64,000 bases of DNA from Chiua virens (GCA_019787685.1 JAHNUO010000016.1:434001-498000); one strand, 5' to 3'. Shown: positions 26,149-38,546, numbered from the stretch's first letter. Translations and numbers: made by a program. Notes: generated from the sequence alone by a model not told the origin.

Positions 26149-28282
26149 ATGACGCCATATCATGTTTCCGCTCTCTCAGACGGACTAGGTATCGCGCCCA
26201 TGGTCGCGGGCGCTGTCGCTGCCATAGTCGTCCGTCTGGAAACTCTCCAAAGGTCCCAACGTATGTGAAGTACCTATTATCTCCTTTCTTACTAACCGGT
26301 CACTGCCAGCTCGATGCCATCCCAACGGTTGGGTCGGACAGCTGGCTTGGATCATGGTGGGCTGGCTACAAGTTCAAAACGAATGCGACGGATGTCATAC
26401 AAGAGGGGTATGAGAAGGCGAGTCATTGTACACCATTGCAAGGACGCTCTTTGACATTGAATCACAGTATAAATCAGCACCATTCAAGGTTGCCGATCGC
26501 TATCACTGGATCGTGGTTCTAGGGAGTCGACAACACATGGAGGAATTACGAAAGGCTCCCGACGATACTCTTTCATTCCATGAAGCAGCAAACGAGGTGG
26601 GTAGTAAATTTCAGAAACGAGACTTACATACGAGAATGAAACCTCCATTTTTTAAATAGACTATACGGACAGAATACACGCTAGGGTCCGAGGTGTATCA
26701 TAATCCGTATCACATCGAAACTGTCCGCTCTCACCTCACTCGTAGCCTGAGTACCTTATACCCGGAAATACGAGATGAGATTTCTGTTGCCTTTGAGGAA
26801 GTATTGAACCTCGAAGATAACGGTAAGCCGTCAAATCTGTTTTATACATACGTTGTATGCCAAGGCTGATCGTTTCCAGAGTGGAAGAGTATACCTGCAC
26901 TTCGTGCCATTCAACGAGTCGTGTGCAGAACTAGCAACAGGCTGTTTGTCGGGCTTCCATTGTGTACGCACGCATTTCTTTTGCCCGTTTTACTCCGCTC
27001 AGCTTGGAAAGAAAGGTCGAGACAACGACTGGTTGGATCTCAACCTACGATTCACACTGGATGTCGTACAAGGAGGGAAGACGATTTTGCGCTTCCCCCG
27101 TTTTCTAGCACCGTATGTGCTTGTGCATTGACTAGTAGTATTGATGACTTCCTGATACTTTGTAGCCTTGTTGCGCATTTCATGACTGATGTTCCGGGAA
27201 GCACGAAGCGTGGTATGAAGCACCTTGGTCCAATAATCGAGGAACGACTGAAGTGCCTGAAGGAGTATGGAGTCGACTGGGCGGACAAACCGGTTCGTTG
27301 TGTTTGCCTTGTGAATGTCGACGTTCTGACTACAGGTGGACAGAATGATCTTCTCTCTTGGTTATTACATGATGCTCCCGAAGGTCCTGAACGTACTGTC
27401 AGGCTATTGACTACCCGTGTGCTGACCGTCAACTTTGCTGCGATCCACGTAAGTCACTTTCCACTAAATACTGTGTGCATGCCTGCTCAACTCGTGCTGT
27501 AGACGAGCTCTAATGTGTGTTTTCACTTCGCAAATTTCAAGTATATTCTCAGTGTCTAATGATGTCGTGGTTCAGAGCTTTGCTCATGCACTCTTCTTCT
27601 TAGCGGAAAACCCTCAGTACCTCCAACCGCTTCGAGAAGAGGTGGAATCCATCGTCGAAAAGGAAGGATGGTCGAAAACCTCCTTGGGGAAGATGCGCAA
27701 GATTGACAGCTTTTTGAAGGAGACTCAACGTTTGGTCGGAATCGGCTCCGGTAAGCGTTACTGTTATATCCATCGCACTGGCAGAGCCTCGTTGCTAACA
27801 TTGTCGCAACAGTAAGCTTACTTCGTAAGGCCTTGAAAGACTTTACGTTCTCCGACGGGACATTCATCCCCAAGGGGACATCGATTGTTGTACCATCGCG
27901 ATCTTTACATCTCGACAACGACAACTACGAAAATGCGCATGAATTCGATCCATTCCGTTTTTCTAACATGCGTGGCGAAGAGGGAGAGGGTACCAAACAT
28001 CATTTCGTTTCGACTAGCCTGGAATATTTGCCCTTCGGACATGGTAAACATGCATGGTACGAATCGTTCCGCCATAACGTTAGCTTTGAGAGTATCTTAC
28101 CCGCATTTAGCCCCGGTCGATTCTTCGCTGCTAATGAGCTCAAATCGATGTTGGCCCATATTGTCCTGTCGTATGATGTCAAGCTGGAAGATGGTGCGAC
28201 CAGCCCTAAACCGATGCACGATGGTCCCGGTGTTGCTGCTGATCCCTTTGCTAAGGTAATGTTTAGGAGAAGGGTTTATTAG
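26149..28282 (+). CDS. cytochrome P450 copy C, near-intact
   Basis: Twelve-exon plan like copy D: LDAIPTVGSDSWLGSWW (26310-26417), KVADRYHW (26468-26596), TEYTLG (26660-26822), FVGLPLC (26880-26963), then LVAHFMTDVPGSTKRGMKH, NDLLSWLLHDAPEG, VNFAAIH, the 12-nt TSSN micro-exon (27503-27514), K-helix ETQR, FDPFRF, and the heme loop FGHGKHA..CPGRFFA split by an intron. The last frame ends at 28282. Exon 2 ends with a GC donor (26418). The single problem is exon 1: from ATG 26149 to the GTATGTG donor it is 112 nt, whereas copies A and D have lengths divisible by three, and alignment with D shows one extra base between about 26230 and 26250. If that base is an assembly error the gene encodes a normal ER-anchored P450 of about 508 residues. 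Substrate unknown. Confidence 0.85.
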
Positions 28283-29692
28283 TAGTTCGAGATGTTTCTC
28301 TCGACGATCTAGACAATGGACTCGGGCGGGATGTCATGTCCTGTCATATCATATCATACGGCTTCTCCGTTGCCCATCACTGGCACCCTTCGTATTAGCT
28401 TCTTACACGACATTTCAAGTTGTGGTACCTCTCCGAAAACCCTGCGAACCCGAGTTCACGATTAGAAGAGGAAATAAATTAATAGTACAATTCAAAGCTT
28501 GCTGGTCGAGCTAGCGTCGCAAAACCAACGTTGATAGTTCCCTTTTTGACTCACTGACGAACGTTTACAAGCTCTCAGACTGTCAGTATAGCGGGAAGGG
28601 ATGATCTCATTGCGCAGGCCCAGTTCAAGTTAGCCAGTCTCTCCGCTGAGTCTTGAGATCAACAACACCTGTCAATGATACCATAGACCACTGCAGTGGT
28701 GGGAGGTATTGATAAGGGAGATCAACCTGGACTTACGAAGTCATCTTGCCAGAGTGCTGACCCAGTCGTATCGAACCCGAGTTCAAACATAGGCCGGGCC
28801 CAGACAAGCTGGTTGCACCGAGACCAAGTCTGGCCGATCAATCCTATCGAATGTAATCGCCCCCTGCAACCAAATGATAGTTCAGTCAAACAAGATAAAA
28901 GAACGACCAGCTCTGAGAGCTTCTCGAACGGCCTCTAATCTGCCCTCTCATGCAATCAATATCTCCTTTGATGGATCCTGTTCGATGGTCGTCTTTCCCT
29001 TTCATTTTCCCCTGGAAGGGTCGTCCGTGCGCTCAAGACGTAGTTTCCTGAGCCTGTGGAGAAAGCTAACAATGGTGTCGTTGTATTTCTGGGGGTCCTT
29101 GACAACCTTCTGCTGCTGGCCACGATGGCTTCCGTGCTGCAGGTGGGTCGTGAAATATGCGTGGGGTGAAACATGCCACGACATTAACGTAAGGAGTAGG
29201 TGGGACGTCTATGTGTCGGAAAAACCCATCACTTATTGCAATAGGAAAGGATTGCAATGGATTCAAATAAGCTTGAGAATTCGACGCGGAGATAAAATCG
29301 CATTGTATTGCCGATTGCAAGGCATTGGAATAGAATTGCAATCAAAATTTTCTATTTCAATCTATTGAAATACTATTAAGATACAAAAGCCCTTATTTTG
29401 GGCATTGCAAGCTATTGAATTAAATATTTGGTTTTTCCGACATGACGGAAGCGGCGTCGATGACTCCCGAGCAGGTTTGCTTGCCGACCAGCGGGCAACC
29501 GTTTATCTCGCCATTCTAATGATCCCCTACAGCCCCACGTAGTCACTGAGTTGAATGTACGAGAGTTACGTTACAGTGCGAAACATAATACGATTGCAAG
29601 GCTGTCAGCTGGCAACTCTTTCTGAGATCTCGATCAATGCCCGTTAGTCTATCCATGTCGTGTCCACTTTGATCACTCTGCAGTCTTCCTGG
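28283..29692. other. intergenic, no supported gene
   Basis: Short frames only. It contains the ATTGCAA-rich AT patch listed separately. Confidence 0.4.
29235..29410. repeat. cluster of ATTGCAA motifs in an AT-rich patch
   Basis: At least five copies of ATTGCAA lie within about 175 bp (29235, near 29251, near 29312, near 29335 and 29404), in sequence clearly AT-richer than its surroundings. This could be a terminal fragment of a small non-autonomous transposon or a regulatory cluster; no terminal inverted repeats were established. Confidence 0.45.
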
Positions 29693-30565
29693 ATGCATCC
29701 GCCACATCATCCCTCCGCCCGATGGTGCATCAGTTCTGAGCGCCAGGCCATCTCTAACGACCCCACCTACGAAGACGGCCATTACAACGCCCAACCGTCC
29801 GTGCCTCGCCGCAGCACGTATGACCGCGCTTCTTACCGACCGCTCGTGCGATTCGTTCAAGAGCCGGTTTGGCCGATGTCCTTGGAGCTGCCTGTGTCTT
29901 ATCCCAACCCTCATGCAAAGTCGCTCACTTCACTCTCGCTCTCCACAGCGGACAAAGCCTTCATGACGCCCAACGAAGGCCACCAGCGCGCTACGCGCCC
30001 TTTAAGCCCCTGTCACAGGTATTTACAGTTCGACGCTGGTGCACGGGGTCTTGCCCATTGCAACAATGGTGCCTCCTCCACCACGACACCGCATACCCCC
30101 CACCTCCGAAACTGCACCCCAACGCTCGTTGTTTTCACAGCGCAATCTTACCTCCGGTACCAAGGCGCCAAGTTCGTCGTACGGTTCGACGCCAACTGCT
30201 ACATCCACATCCACATCACGCGCAAAATGGACACGCACGACCTCGCTCGGGGACGTCTCGTTCCCGGGACCGATTCCGACTCACCCACCGACCCGTTCTC
30301 CTTACATCCCGACACCACCCTCCCCTCGCCACCCTTCCCCCACGCGCCTCATAATCAGCATCGGAACAGACGGCCTTTTCACTCCACCGGACAACGCGAG
30401 CTCGCAACGCATATCTCCAACGCGGAACTGGTCGTCATACCCACTCCCCACGGACACGATGGTTCCTGCTCGAGTTTGAGCAAATCAAGAAGGCGTTTTG
30501 GAGCAGGGTTTTTCGATCGAAAAGACGAGTTTGTTTGGCGAGGTGGACGTGGACGTGTCACGTGA
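29693..30565 (+). CDS. possible Pro/Ser/His-rich hypothetical protein
   Basis: A 290-codon frame from ATG 29693, rich in Pro, Ser, Thr and His, with no recognised domain. An overlapping frame (30039-30479) also stays open and looks equally protein-like (SPT-rich, PPP and TSTSTSR stretches). A gene with an intron near 30018-30060 that switches between the two is possible. GC-rich low-complexity DNA can hold several frames open by chance, so this is a weak call. Confidence 0.25.
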   Translation: MHPPHHPSARWCISSERQAISNDPTYEDGHYNAQPSVPRRSTYDRASYRPLVRFVQEPVWPMSLELPVSYPNPHAKSLTSLSLSTADKAFMTPNEGHQRATRPLSPCHRYLQFDAGARGLAHCNNGASSTTTPHTPHLRNCTPTLVVFTAQSYLRYQGAKFVVRFDANCYIHIHITRKMDTHDLARGRLVPGTDSDSPTDPFSLHPDTTLPSPPFPHAPHNQHRNRRPFHSTGQRELATHISNAELVVIPTPHGHDGSCSSLSKSRRRFGAGFFDRKDEFVWRGGRGRVT

Positions 30566-32191
30566 CGAGTTGTAGTCCCAGTTTGGGTCCGAGCGGCGAC
30601 GTGTTGTAGATTCTCAACGACGTCCTCATCTTGAACTTATTTGTAGTGCATTATTGCGCCGCGGCGTCCCATCCAATGGCGTATGCATACATGTATCTCG
30701 CGTTGATTCTTGAATGCTCGGTCGATCTGGATACCATCATGATGCACGGTACCATCAAGAATCGAGTAGATTTAACTGGGTCGCCACAAACCTCGAAGTG
30801 TTTCCAAAGTCCAAGTCCACGCTTAGCTAGGCTTGCTATCAAGTACAGCCTGAACCAGTGCCGATGCAGGGTAAAGAGAATTCGAAATTTCAGGCCCGGT
30901 CAAGCGGAAGCATACTTCATACTGACACAGCCTTCCACTACTTATTAGTAGTGTGCTGCGGGCACTCGCATGTGTTTCTCACGTCGAACTTCCAACGCCG
31001 GACGCATCAATTAGCCTCCCGTCGGTTCTCCCGAGGTTTCATCAATGGCATCATGGCAACGACCTCAGGCAATGTCAACACGTTAAGGTTCATCATCCGC
31101 GAATTACGAGGCCCTAGGAAGTGGTGATGGCTTCATGTCATAGTACGAGGGATCCAAAAAAGGTTTCTTCTCAGTCGAGGTGACGTCGCTGGTTCGTCTG
31201 TATCCTTCCAGTGCTGCTGACATGAGAGCAATAATATCTCGGTGGACGAGACCATATGGTACATCGAAACCAAGCTTGAAGTTGTCTCCGAAAGGGGCAT
31301 CATCCACTTCTCGAGCTCCATGTAGTGGTCAAAGTTGTCGCAACGACGACTGCAACAATTTATTGGGGAACCTAGAATATGGATATTTGAAGTGAGTATC
31401 ATCGTAGGATGCGAAGAACCAACTAAGTTGTTGACTGTAAAAGTATGAGGTGTTGTTCACGGGTGTCTTCATAGTCAGGTACTTCTTGTGGGTGACCTCC
31501 ATATTAGTTATCTTTGAACTGGTATCTTCCAATGACTAAGTTGAATCAGAGATCATGCACTGCGGCGCATGAAACCTTTTACAGACCCTTTCGAATTGGT
31601 GTGCATCTGGGGATTCGGGGACGCTCTGTTTACAGGGCGTCGTATCGCAATGAGGTTCAGGAAATATGACCACTCCAAATTGGTGGTAAGTGGGCAACAT
31701 TGTCTTAGACACTTTAGATTCTTTATTGATACTGGCACCGCAGTCTTTCTTAGGCAGGATAACCTTGGCACGCGTGTATGCGGCGCATTATCCTGCCGCT
31801 GACACGGTAGACGTGTGTAAGCGGCTGAATGTCGTGTCATACCTTGGGGCTAAGCATGCGCCGATTGATCGGTAAAAAGGGCGAAGGGGACCTTGGAATG
31901 TGTATTGATAACTTGAAACAGTTTCTTGGGACGCTTCTTCGGCACGATCTACCTGGCCAAACGTGGAACTACCACCGGCAATGAGATGTTCAACAGTGGG
32001 ACGGACGGGCCTGAATGGTATTGTAACCTTCCATCAGAAGCGGGGTCTGTCGGTCACCTCTCCGTTCAAACATAGCCCTGAATTCTTCCAGGGATCAACC
32101 GGTTTCGCTTTCACTTTCCCATCGGAATGAGAGAAGTTAAATTCGTTGAGAAACCGGGCAGGTTCGCAGTGAATTCAAGCCTTCGCCTCGT
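30566..32191. other. intergenic before P450 copy D
   Basis: No gene recognised; scattered frames under 110 codons on both strands. The shared P450 upstream block CACTTTCCCATCGGAATG is at 32112-32129. Confidence 0.4.
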
Positions 32192-34311
32192 ATGATGACA
32201 CTGCAGATACTCGGGTTCACAGACGGCGTACTGGGTATCGTACCCATGATCGCGGGTATTACCACCGCCGTGGTCGTCACTTGGACGCTCTCCAAGGGTT
32301 CTAACGTATGTGACTACTCGATGTATCCATTTCTGCACTAACCGGTCGCCGCTAGCTTGATGCCATTCCAACCGTTGGGCCGGACAGCTGGTTTGGGACA
32401 TGGTGGGTCGGCCACAACTTCCGGACGAATGCGGTGGAAATGATCCAGGAAGGCTATGAAAAGGCGAGTCAATATATACACATTCCAGGAGCACCTTATG
32501 ACATTGATTCACAGTATAAATCGGCACCGTTCAAGATTGCAGATCGCTATCGCTGGATCGTGTTCCTAGGTAATCGACAGCACATGGAAGAAGTACGAAA
32601 TGCTCCCGATGAAGTTCTTTCGTTCAATGAAGGGGCAAACGAGGTAGGCAGTACTTTTCAGAACGAGACCTAGACACGAGAATGAATCCCCCATATTGTT
32701 ATCAGGCAATAAAGACAGAATACACGCTAGGCCCTTCAATATATCACAATCCATATCACGTCGAAGCAGTCCGCTCTCGCCTCACCCGCAGCCTGGGCAC
32801 CTTATATCCGGAAATACGAGATGAGATTTCTGTGGCCTTTGAGGAGGTCTTAGACCTCAGAGACAACGGTAAACCGTTTAGATTTGTTGTTATACGCACG
32901 TCGTATGCCGATACTGGTCGTTTCCAGAGTGGAAGAGGATACCCGCACTTCCTTCCATTCGACAAATCGTATGCAGAACTAGTAACAGACTGTTCGTTGG
33001 GCTCCCATTGTGTACGCATGCATTTCTTTGGTCCGTCCCACTCCGCTCACCTTAGGAAGACAGGTCGAGACAGCGACTGGTTAGATCTTAACCTGCGATT
33101 TGCGCTGGAAGTCGTACGAGGAAGAGATGTGATTTTGGGCTTCCCCCGTTTTCTAGCACCGTACGTATCTGCGCACTGCTCATTGATGACTTCTTGATAT
33201 TTTGTATAGCTTTGTTGCACATTTCATGACCGATGTTCCGGGAAGCACGAAATGTGGTATGAAGCACCTTGGTCCAATAATCGAGGAACGACTGAAGTAC
33301 CTTGAGGAATATGGAGACAAGTGGGCTGACAAACCGGTTCGTCTGGTAGACCTTATGCCAGCATTCGATTTGACTACAGGTTAATAGAATGATCTTCTCT
33401 CCTGGTTATTACATGACGCCCCCGAGGGTCCTGAACGTACCGTCAAGCTGTTGACAACCCGTGTATTGACCGTGAACTTTGCTGCCATTCACGTAAGTCA
33501 CTTGCTGGTCTTTGTGTTTCGTACCTGATCAACTGGTACTGTAGACAAGCTCTAATGTGGGGTTTCAATGCGCACATTTAGAATACAGTGTCTAACGATG
33601 TCGTGGTTCAGAGCTTTACTCAGGCACTCTTCTTCTTAGCGGCAAACCCCCAGTACATCCAACCGCTTCGAGAAGAGGTGGAATCTATCGTCGAAAAGGA
33701 AGGATGGTCGAAAGCCTCCTTGGGGAAGATGCGCAAGATTGACAGCTTTATGAAGGAGAGCCAACGTTTGATCGGAAATGGCACCAGTAAGTCATCATGG
33801 TGATAATTGCACTGGAAAAAGGAATCCCATCTGCTACACTAGCAAGCTTGCCGCGCAAGGCCCTGAAAGACTTCACGTTCTCCGATGGGACATTCATTCC
33901 CAAGGGGACATTTCTTGTTTCACCCTCGCGATCTCTGCATCTCGACGATGAAAACTACGACAATGCGCATAAGTTCGATCCATTCCGATTCTCTAACATG
34001 CGTGACGAGGGAGAAGGTACCAAACACCATTTCGTTTCGACCAGCCTCGAATATCTGCCGTTCGGACATGGTAAACATGCATGGTACGAACCGTTCCGCC
34101 TAAAGTCAAGTCTGAAGGTATCTCACCCGCGTTCGTTAGCCCTGGCCGATTTTTCGCTGCGAATGAGCTCAAGTCGATGTTGGCCCATGTTGTCGTGTCG
34201 TACGACGTCAAGCTGGAGGATGGTGCGACCCATCCTAAGCCGTTACGAAATGGCATTAGTCTCGCTCCCGATCCCTCCGCGAAGGTGATGTTTAGGAGGA
34301 GGATTTATTAA
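32192..34311 (+). CDS. cytochrome P450 copy D, intact
   Basis: Twelve exons placed by splice sites and comparison with the paralogues: 32192-32305, 32356-32463, 32515-32643, 32706-32868, 32928-33011, 33064-33160, 33210-33336, 33388-33492, 33545-33556, 33612-33786, 33843-34083 and 34140-34311. They sum to 1527 nt, exactly 508 codons plus stop. N-terminal membrane anchor (residues about 12-35), LDAIPTVGPDSWFGTWW, FVGLPLC, I-helix AAIHTSS, K-helix ESQR, FDPFRF and heme loop FGHGKHACPGRFFA with Cys as thiolate ligand. The second intron is GC-AG (GCGAGT donor at 32464). Exon 9 is a 12-nt micro-exon. ER-bound monooxygenase; substrate unknown. It resembles the ent-kaurene-oxidase/CYP512-like fungal group, by memory of motif style only. 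This is the only copy of the array that reads cleanly from start to stop. Confidence 0.93.
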
Positions 34312-34830
34312 TTGGTTATTGCACACGGAGGAATTAGGTATTAATAATATCTACCTCTATTGCCCAGGACCTTGATGGATACAGGATGGTAAGGTTCTAC
34401 GTTGGCTACTAGTACTTGACTGTGTCTGTCGATCAAGTTTTTGAAACCGAAAGAATTAGCCAAGTGCAATGTCATGTCATTTTGTTATTTTTCTCGACAA
34501 TAACTAAATTATGGTTTCTGATCAGTCGATCGAGGAAATTCTTGAGCATCACATCACGACAGTTGTGACATCACACTACCATCCTGAGTTTGAATAGACA
34601 TGCGTGAAACCCTCAATTAATTATATCAGTAGTGTGAACGATAAGCCTGGAAAGAAGATAAGCAGGAATAAATTCCTGGGCCCCTAAGGCCCAGGTTTCC
34701 GAGAAACATGGAAAGGAAAAGTTACATCTATAATCTACTCGAGCAGAAATCAGACACGCAATACATGAGCACTTTGGCTTGGACAACTGGGATAATCCAA
34801 GACTCTGGATCCGTCTGAGTCTCGGTCCTC
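34312..34830. other. intergenic between convergent P450 copies D and E
   Basis: Shared 3' flank of two convergent genes. It contains a short inverted repeat, CCTGGGC-7 nt-GCCCAGG, around 34675-34696 that could fold as a hairpin. No gene. Confidence 0.5.
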
Positions 34831-36943
34831 TTAAACCCTCTTTCTGAACAAGATGCTTGCAAATGGGTCAGCAGCAATGTCAAAACCCATTTTTAGCCCC
34901 TGTGGGCGGGGTTTGTTATCCTCTAGCTTGACATCGTACGTCACGACGACGTGGGCCAGCATAGATTTAAGCTCATTAGCGGCAAAGAATCGACCAGGAC
35001 TAACAGGTATCTGTGAGGCCATTGCGCACATAGGGCGAACAGTACGTACCATGCGTGTTTACCATGCCCGAAAGATAAGTATATGGGGCTAGTCGAAACG
35101 TACTGATGCTTGGCATCCCCACCCTGTTCGTCGCGTAGTCTAGAGAATCGGAACGGATTGAATACAAGCGCATCGTCGTAGTATTCGTCGTCAAGATGTA
35201 AACAGCGAGAGGGTGAAACGATCGATGTTCCTTTGGGTATAAACGTCCCGTCGGAGAATGTAAAGTCCTTGAGAGCTTTGCGCATCAAGCTTACTGTCAG
35301 TATCACAGTTAGAAACATCCCTTTAGCTGCGTACGAATGTGACGACAAGAACAACTAACCGGCGCCGATTCCAGCAAAACGCTGACATTCCTTCAAAAAG
35401 CTGTCAATCTTGTGCATCATCTGCAAGGACGCTTTTGACCATCCTCTTTTTCGACGATCGATTCCACCTCGTCCCGAAGAGGTGGGATGTATTGAGGGTT
35501 TTCGGCTAAGAGAATAGTGCTTGAGCAAAGCTCTGCGAGAACAGATTATTAGGCATAACGTCAAGCAATATATCATAATGCAGCGAACATACATTCGAGC
35601 TCGTCTTGAACACACGTCAATGAGATATGGAATTAAACGAGTAGACTGTAAGGAAATGTACCTGAATTGCTGCAACATTGACGGATAATATACGGGTCGT
35701 CAAGAGCCTGACTGTACGTTCAGAACCCTCGGGTGCTTCATCCAAGAGCCAAGAAAGAAGGTCATTCTATGAAAGTATTCAATCAAGATAAATCCCGATA
35801 CAATGCATAACGAACCGGTTTGTCGGCCCAGTATCTACCACGCTCCAATCTTTCCTCGATGATAGGGGCAAGATGCTTCATGGCTTGCTTTATGGTTCCT
35901 GGAGCATCAGTCATGAAATGCGCAGTAAGACTGAAAAATAGTGAGAGATAGCCAAATCGAATGGGTAGCGACACAGTTACATACGGCGCTAAAAAGCCAG
36001 GGAAACGCCGAATGGCCTTCGCTCCATGAAAAACATCCAGTGTGTATCGAAGGTTGAGATTTAACCAGTCGCTGTTTCGGCCTGTCATCCCGAACTGAGA
36101 ACAGTAATCCACGTCGCAAAATCGCGCACATACACAATGGAAGACCAACGAACAACCTGTTACTAGTTCTGCATACGACCTGTTGAATAACGCTAAGGGC
36201 GGGCACACTCTTCCACTCTGGATGAAGCAGAAGTTGGTCAACAGCATTTTCATGGATATAATCGATATACTCACCGCTATCGCTCAGGTCTAATGTCTCG
36301 TCGAAGGCTACGGAAATCTCATCTCGTATCTCAGGGTACAATGTAGTAAGGTTACGAGTAAGCTGAGAACGGACGATTTCAGTGTGATATGGATTGTGGA
36401 ACAACTCCGGTCCCATTGTGTGCTCAATCTGTATTTCCTGTAAACAGAATGAGTTATGTTTTGGTGACAAGGGTCACGAAAATTGGTGCTCACCTCATTT
36501 ACTGCATCGAAAAACGAGAGTGTATCATCTGGAGCCTTCCGTACTTCCTCCATGCACTGGCGACCACCTATAACTACGATCCAGCGATAGCGATCTGCAA
36601 TCTTGAAGGGTGCAGACTTATGCTGCACATCAATGTAACCGCGTGTTCAGAACTTGCTGTAAAATTACTCGCCTTGTCGTACCCCTGCTGGATGAGATCT
36701 ATCGCATGGGTTTGGAACTTGTATCCAGCCCACAATGATTCAAGGAAGCTGCTCGGGCCAACTGTCGGGATCGAATTGAGCTGAGGATGAGTGATTAGGA
36801 GACGGCGTGAGGAGACGTGTTGTTGACATACATCAGAACTCTTGCAAAGCTTGAGAATGACAATTGTGACAGCGGCAATGCCTGCAACGATGAGAGCGAA
36901 ACCCTGATACGGTGTGCGGAAGTACAGATACTTGGAGTCCCAT
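34831..36943 (-). pseudogene. cytochrome P450 copy E, inverted, three apparent indels
   Basis: Full-length paralogue on the minus strand. The proposed start is ATG 36943 (MGLQVSVLPHTVSG), but an extra G in the GGG at 36902-36904 must be dropped to reach the anchor FALIVAGIAAVTIVIL. Then follow LNSIPTVGPSSFLESLW, KIADRYRW, FVGLPLC, a shortened segment RLERGRYWADKP (four residues fewer than D, in frame), NDLLSWLLDEAPEG, the 12-nt micro-exon (35593-35604), FTFSDGT, FNPFRF and FGHGKHA..CPGRFFA. The exon with the K-helix ECQR has two one-base deletions, near 35508-35515 and near 35443, each restored by comparison with copy D. Intron 2 is GC-AG (36672-36623). All three breaks are single-base and near homopolymers or short repeats, so this may be a misassembled functional gene. 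The stop is TAA at 34831. Confidence 0.8.
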
Positions 36944-38546
36944 CGTGAAAGGGGGAGAATCAAAATCCACTGCAAGTGCACCGATTGTATGTAGAAGATT
37001 TTAAACCTCGCATTCCGACGGCGAATTGGAGTGATTGCGCTACCCGATGGATGTATTCTGCCAACTCAAGGAACTTACTACATCTCAACATACGAGGCTC
37101 CATGGTCGCGACCTTCATTGCCCTTGGCAGGGCTTTGAGACTGGATATAGTATAGTCTTCAAGCAAAGAAAACACGACCGTGTCCGCGGTTGCGGCGCGC
37201 CGATGTTGGCCAAGAGTAGGGTCAGATCGCGGAGGGTAATGCAGACGACTCGCAGGCAACGAAATTTGAGTTGATTGGGAATGGAGCGGGTCAGGCTCGA
37301 GAGCAGTTCTGCTTTGAAAATCGGGCCTGGGATTGGTACTGCGCCAGGCAACGCTTCGAAAATGCCTCTCATGTGAATGTTACCCAATGACTGCTGCATA
37401 GTATCCCTTGTGTTTGTGGAAGAATTTTTTTGCGTAAACAGGCTCAGGCTTGGCTTAACTAGCAATATATGGTCGATGATAGATCATTGCATTGATTCGT
37501 TCTTCTTCATCGACTTATGATCGACTTGATCCTTTGATTCAAGCATTGTAGGAGAGATGATGGTGATCAATGATCTTCGGGGCCTTCAAAGGTTAAGATA
37601 GGTGGATTGAATGTTGGGCCGTGGTCGTATGCCAGTGTGCGGACGTGGGCGCTTTAGTGGATCCGAGGAGCTGTACAATTGTTGTGCAGTGTGAGGGTAC
37701 ACCGTGAGGGTAGACGCGAGCCGGGAAAACAGGAGAACTCGAGGTACAGAACTTGACTCGTCAGGCATGGCTAAGTGGCTGCTAGACGGAGGGTTGTGGG
37801 AAAGGACTATGAGTACTTACATGATGGAAGTGCTCTTCCGCCAGATAGAGGAGAGGCTGTTGTGCCACGGCCAACCCGACGCCGCTCTCTTCGATCAGGG
37901 CAATTCACAGGGCACGCAGGGGCAGGTAAAGACGGCGAGGGTGATAAAGGGTTCCAAGCCCGCGAAGACTACCATCAGGTGGATATTGAATAGACGGTAC
38001 CAATGATGAAGAGACTTTTATCTAGGGAGGCTTCAGTGGGAATGCAAGACGAGGAACACTCCCATGCGCCAGGCCTTACGTACTTAACAATAAATTATAC
38101 TGCGTTCTTGATAAGCCAGCTCGGACGAGAGAACAAAAGATTCTGTTCGCTTGAAGCAGTTGCTTCATTCACTGGTCAAGTATGTAGTTGTCCATGTCAA
38201 TGATGCGGCTCTGTCACTTTGCACATATTATTTGTAGTCTAGCAAAGTCAGGACTAGAAGACTGGATTGGCACTTTCAACTTTCAACAATCCCACTAAGC
38301 TGGCTCGGGACAGTCTCAGACCATGGGAAACCTGGTGACATAGCGAGATGAAGTGTACTTGGATGGAATCCGAAAGGCCTCAACACATTTTACCAGGGTG
38401 AAACACCTAGTCATATTCTAGGGTTTTTTGCTGGTGAATTGATAAGCGACACAAAATATCAATAGGGGTGAATTTCGCTTACTTATGTAATCCTAATTTT
38501 CCGAACCACGCCATCCTTGCCATCACACCACACGAATTCATCCACC
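36944..38546. other. intergenic, no supported gene
   Basis: Minus-strand frames at 36960-37465 and a plus-strand frame at 37704-38006 are open for 90-116 codons but show no known motif. I do not call a gene. Confidence 0.35.

Noticed and set aside
28766..28785. TATCGAACCCGAGTTCA, resembling a tRNA B box on the minus strand
   Set aside because: No acceptor pairing, D arm or anticodon stem could be built around it; a similar 14-mer at about 28447 is equally isolated.
31133..31402. 89-codon minus-strand frame overlapping another frame with YGLVHRD and LDPSYYDMKPSP
   Set aside because: No recognised domain, no splice structure linking the frames, and no homologous copy in the window.
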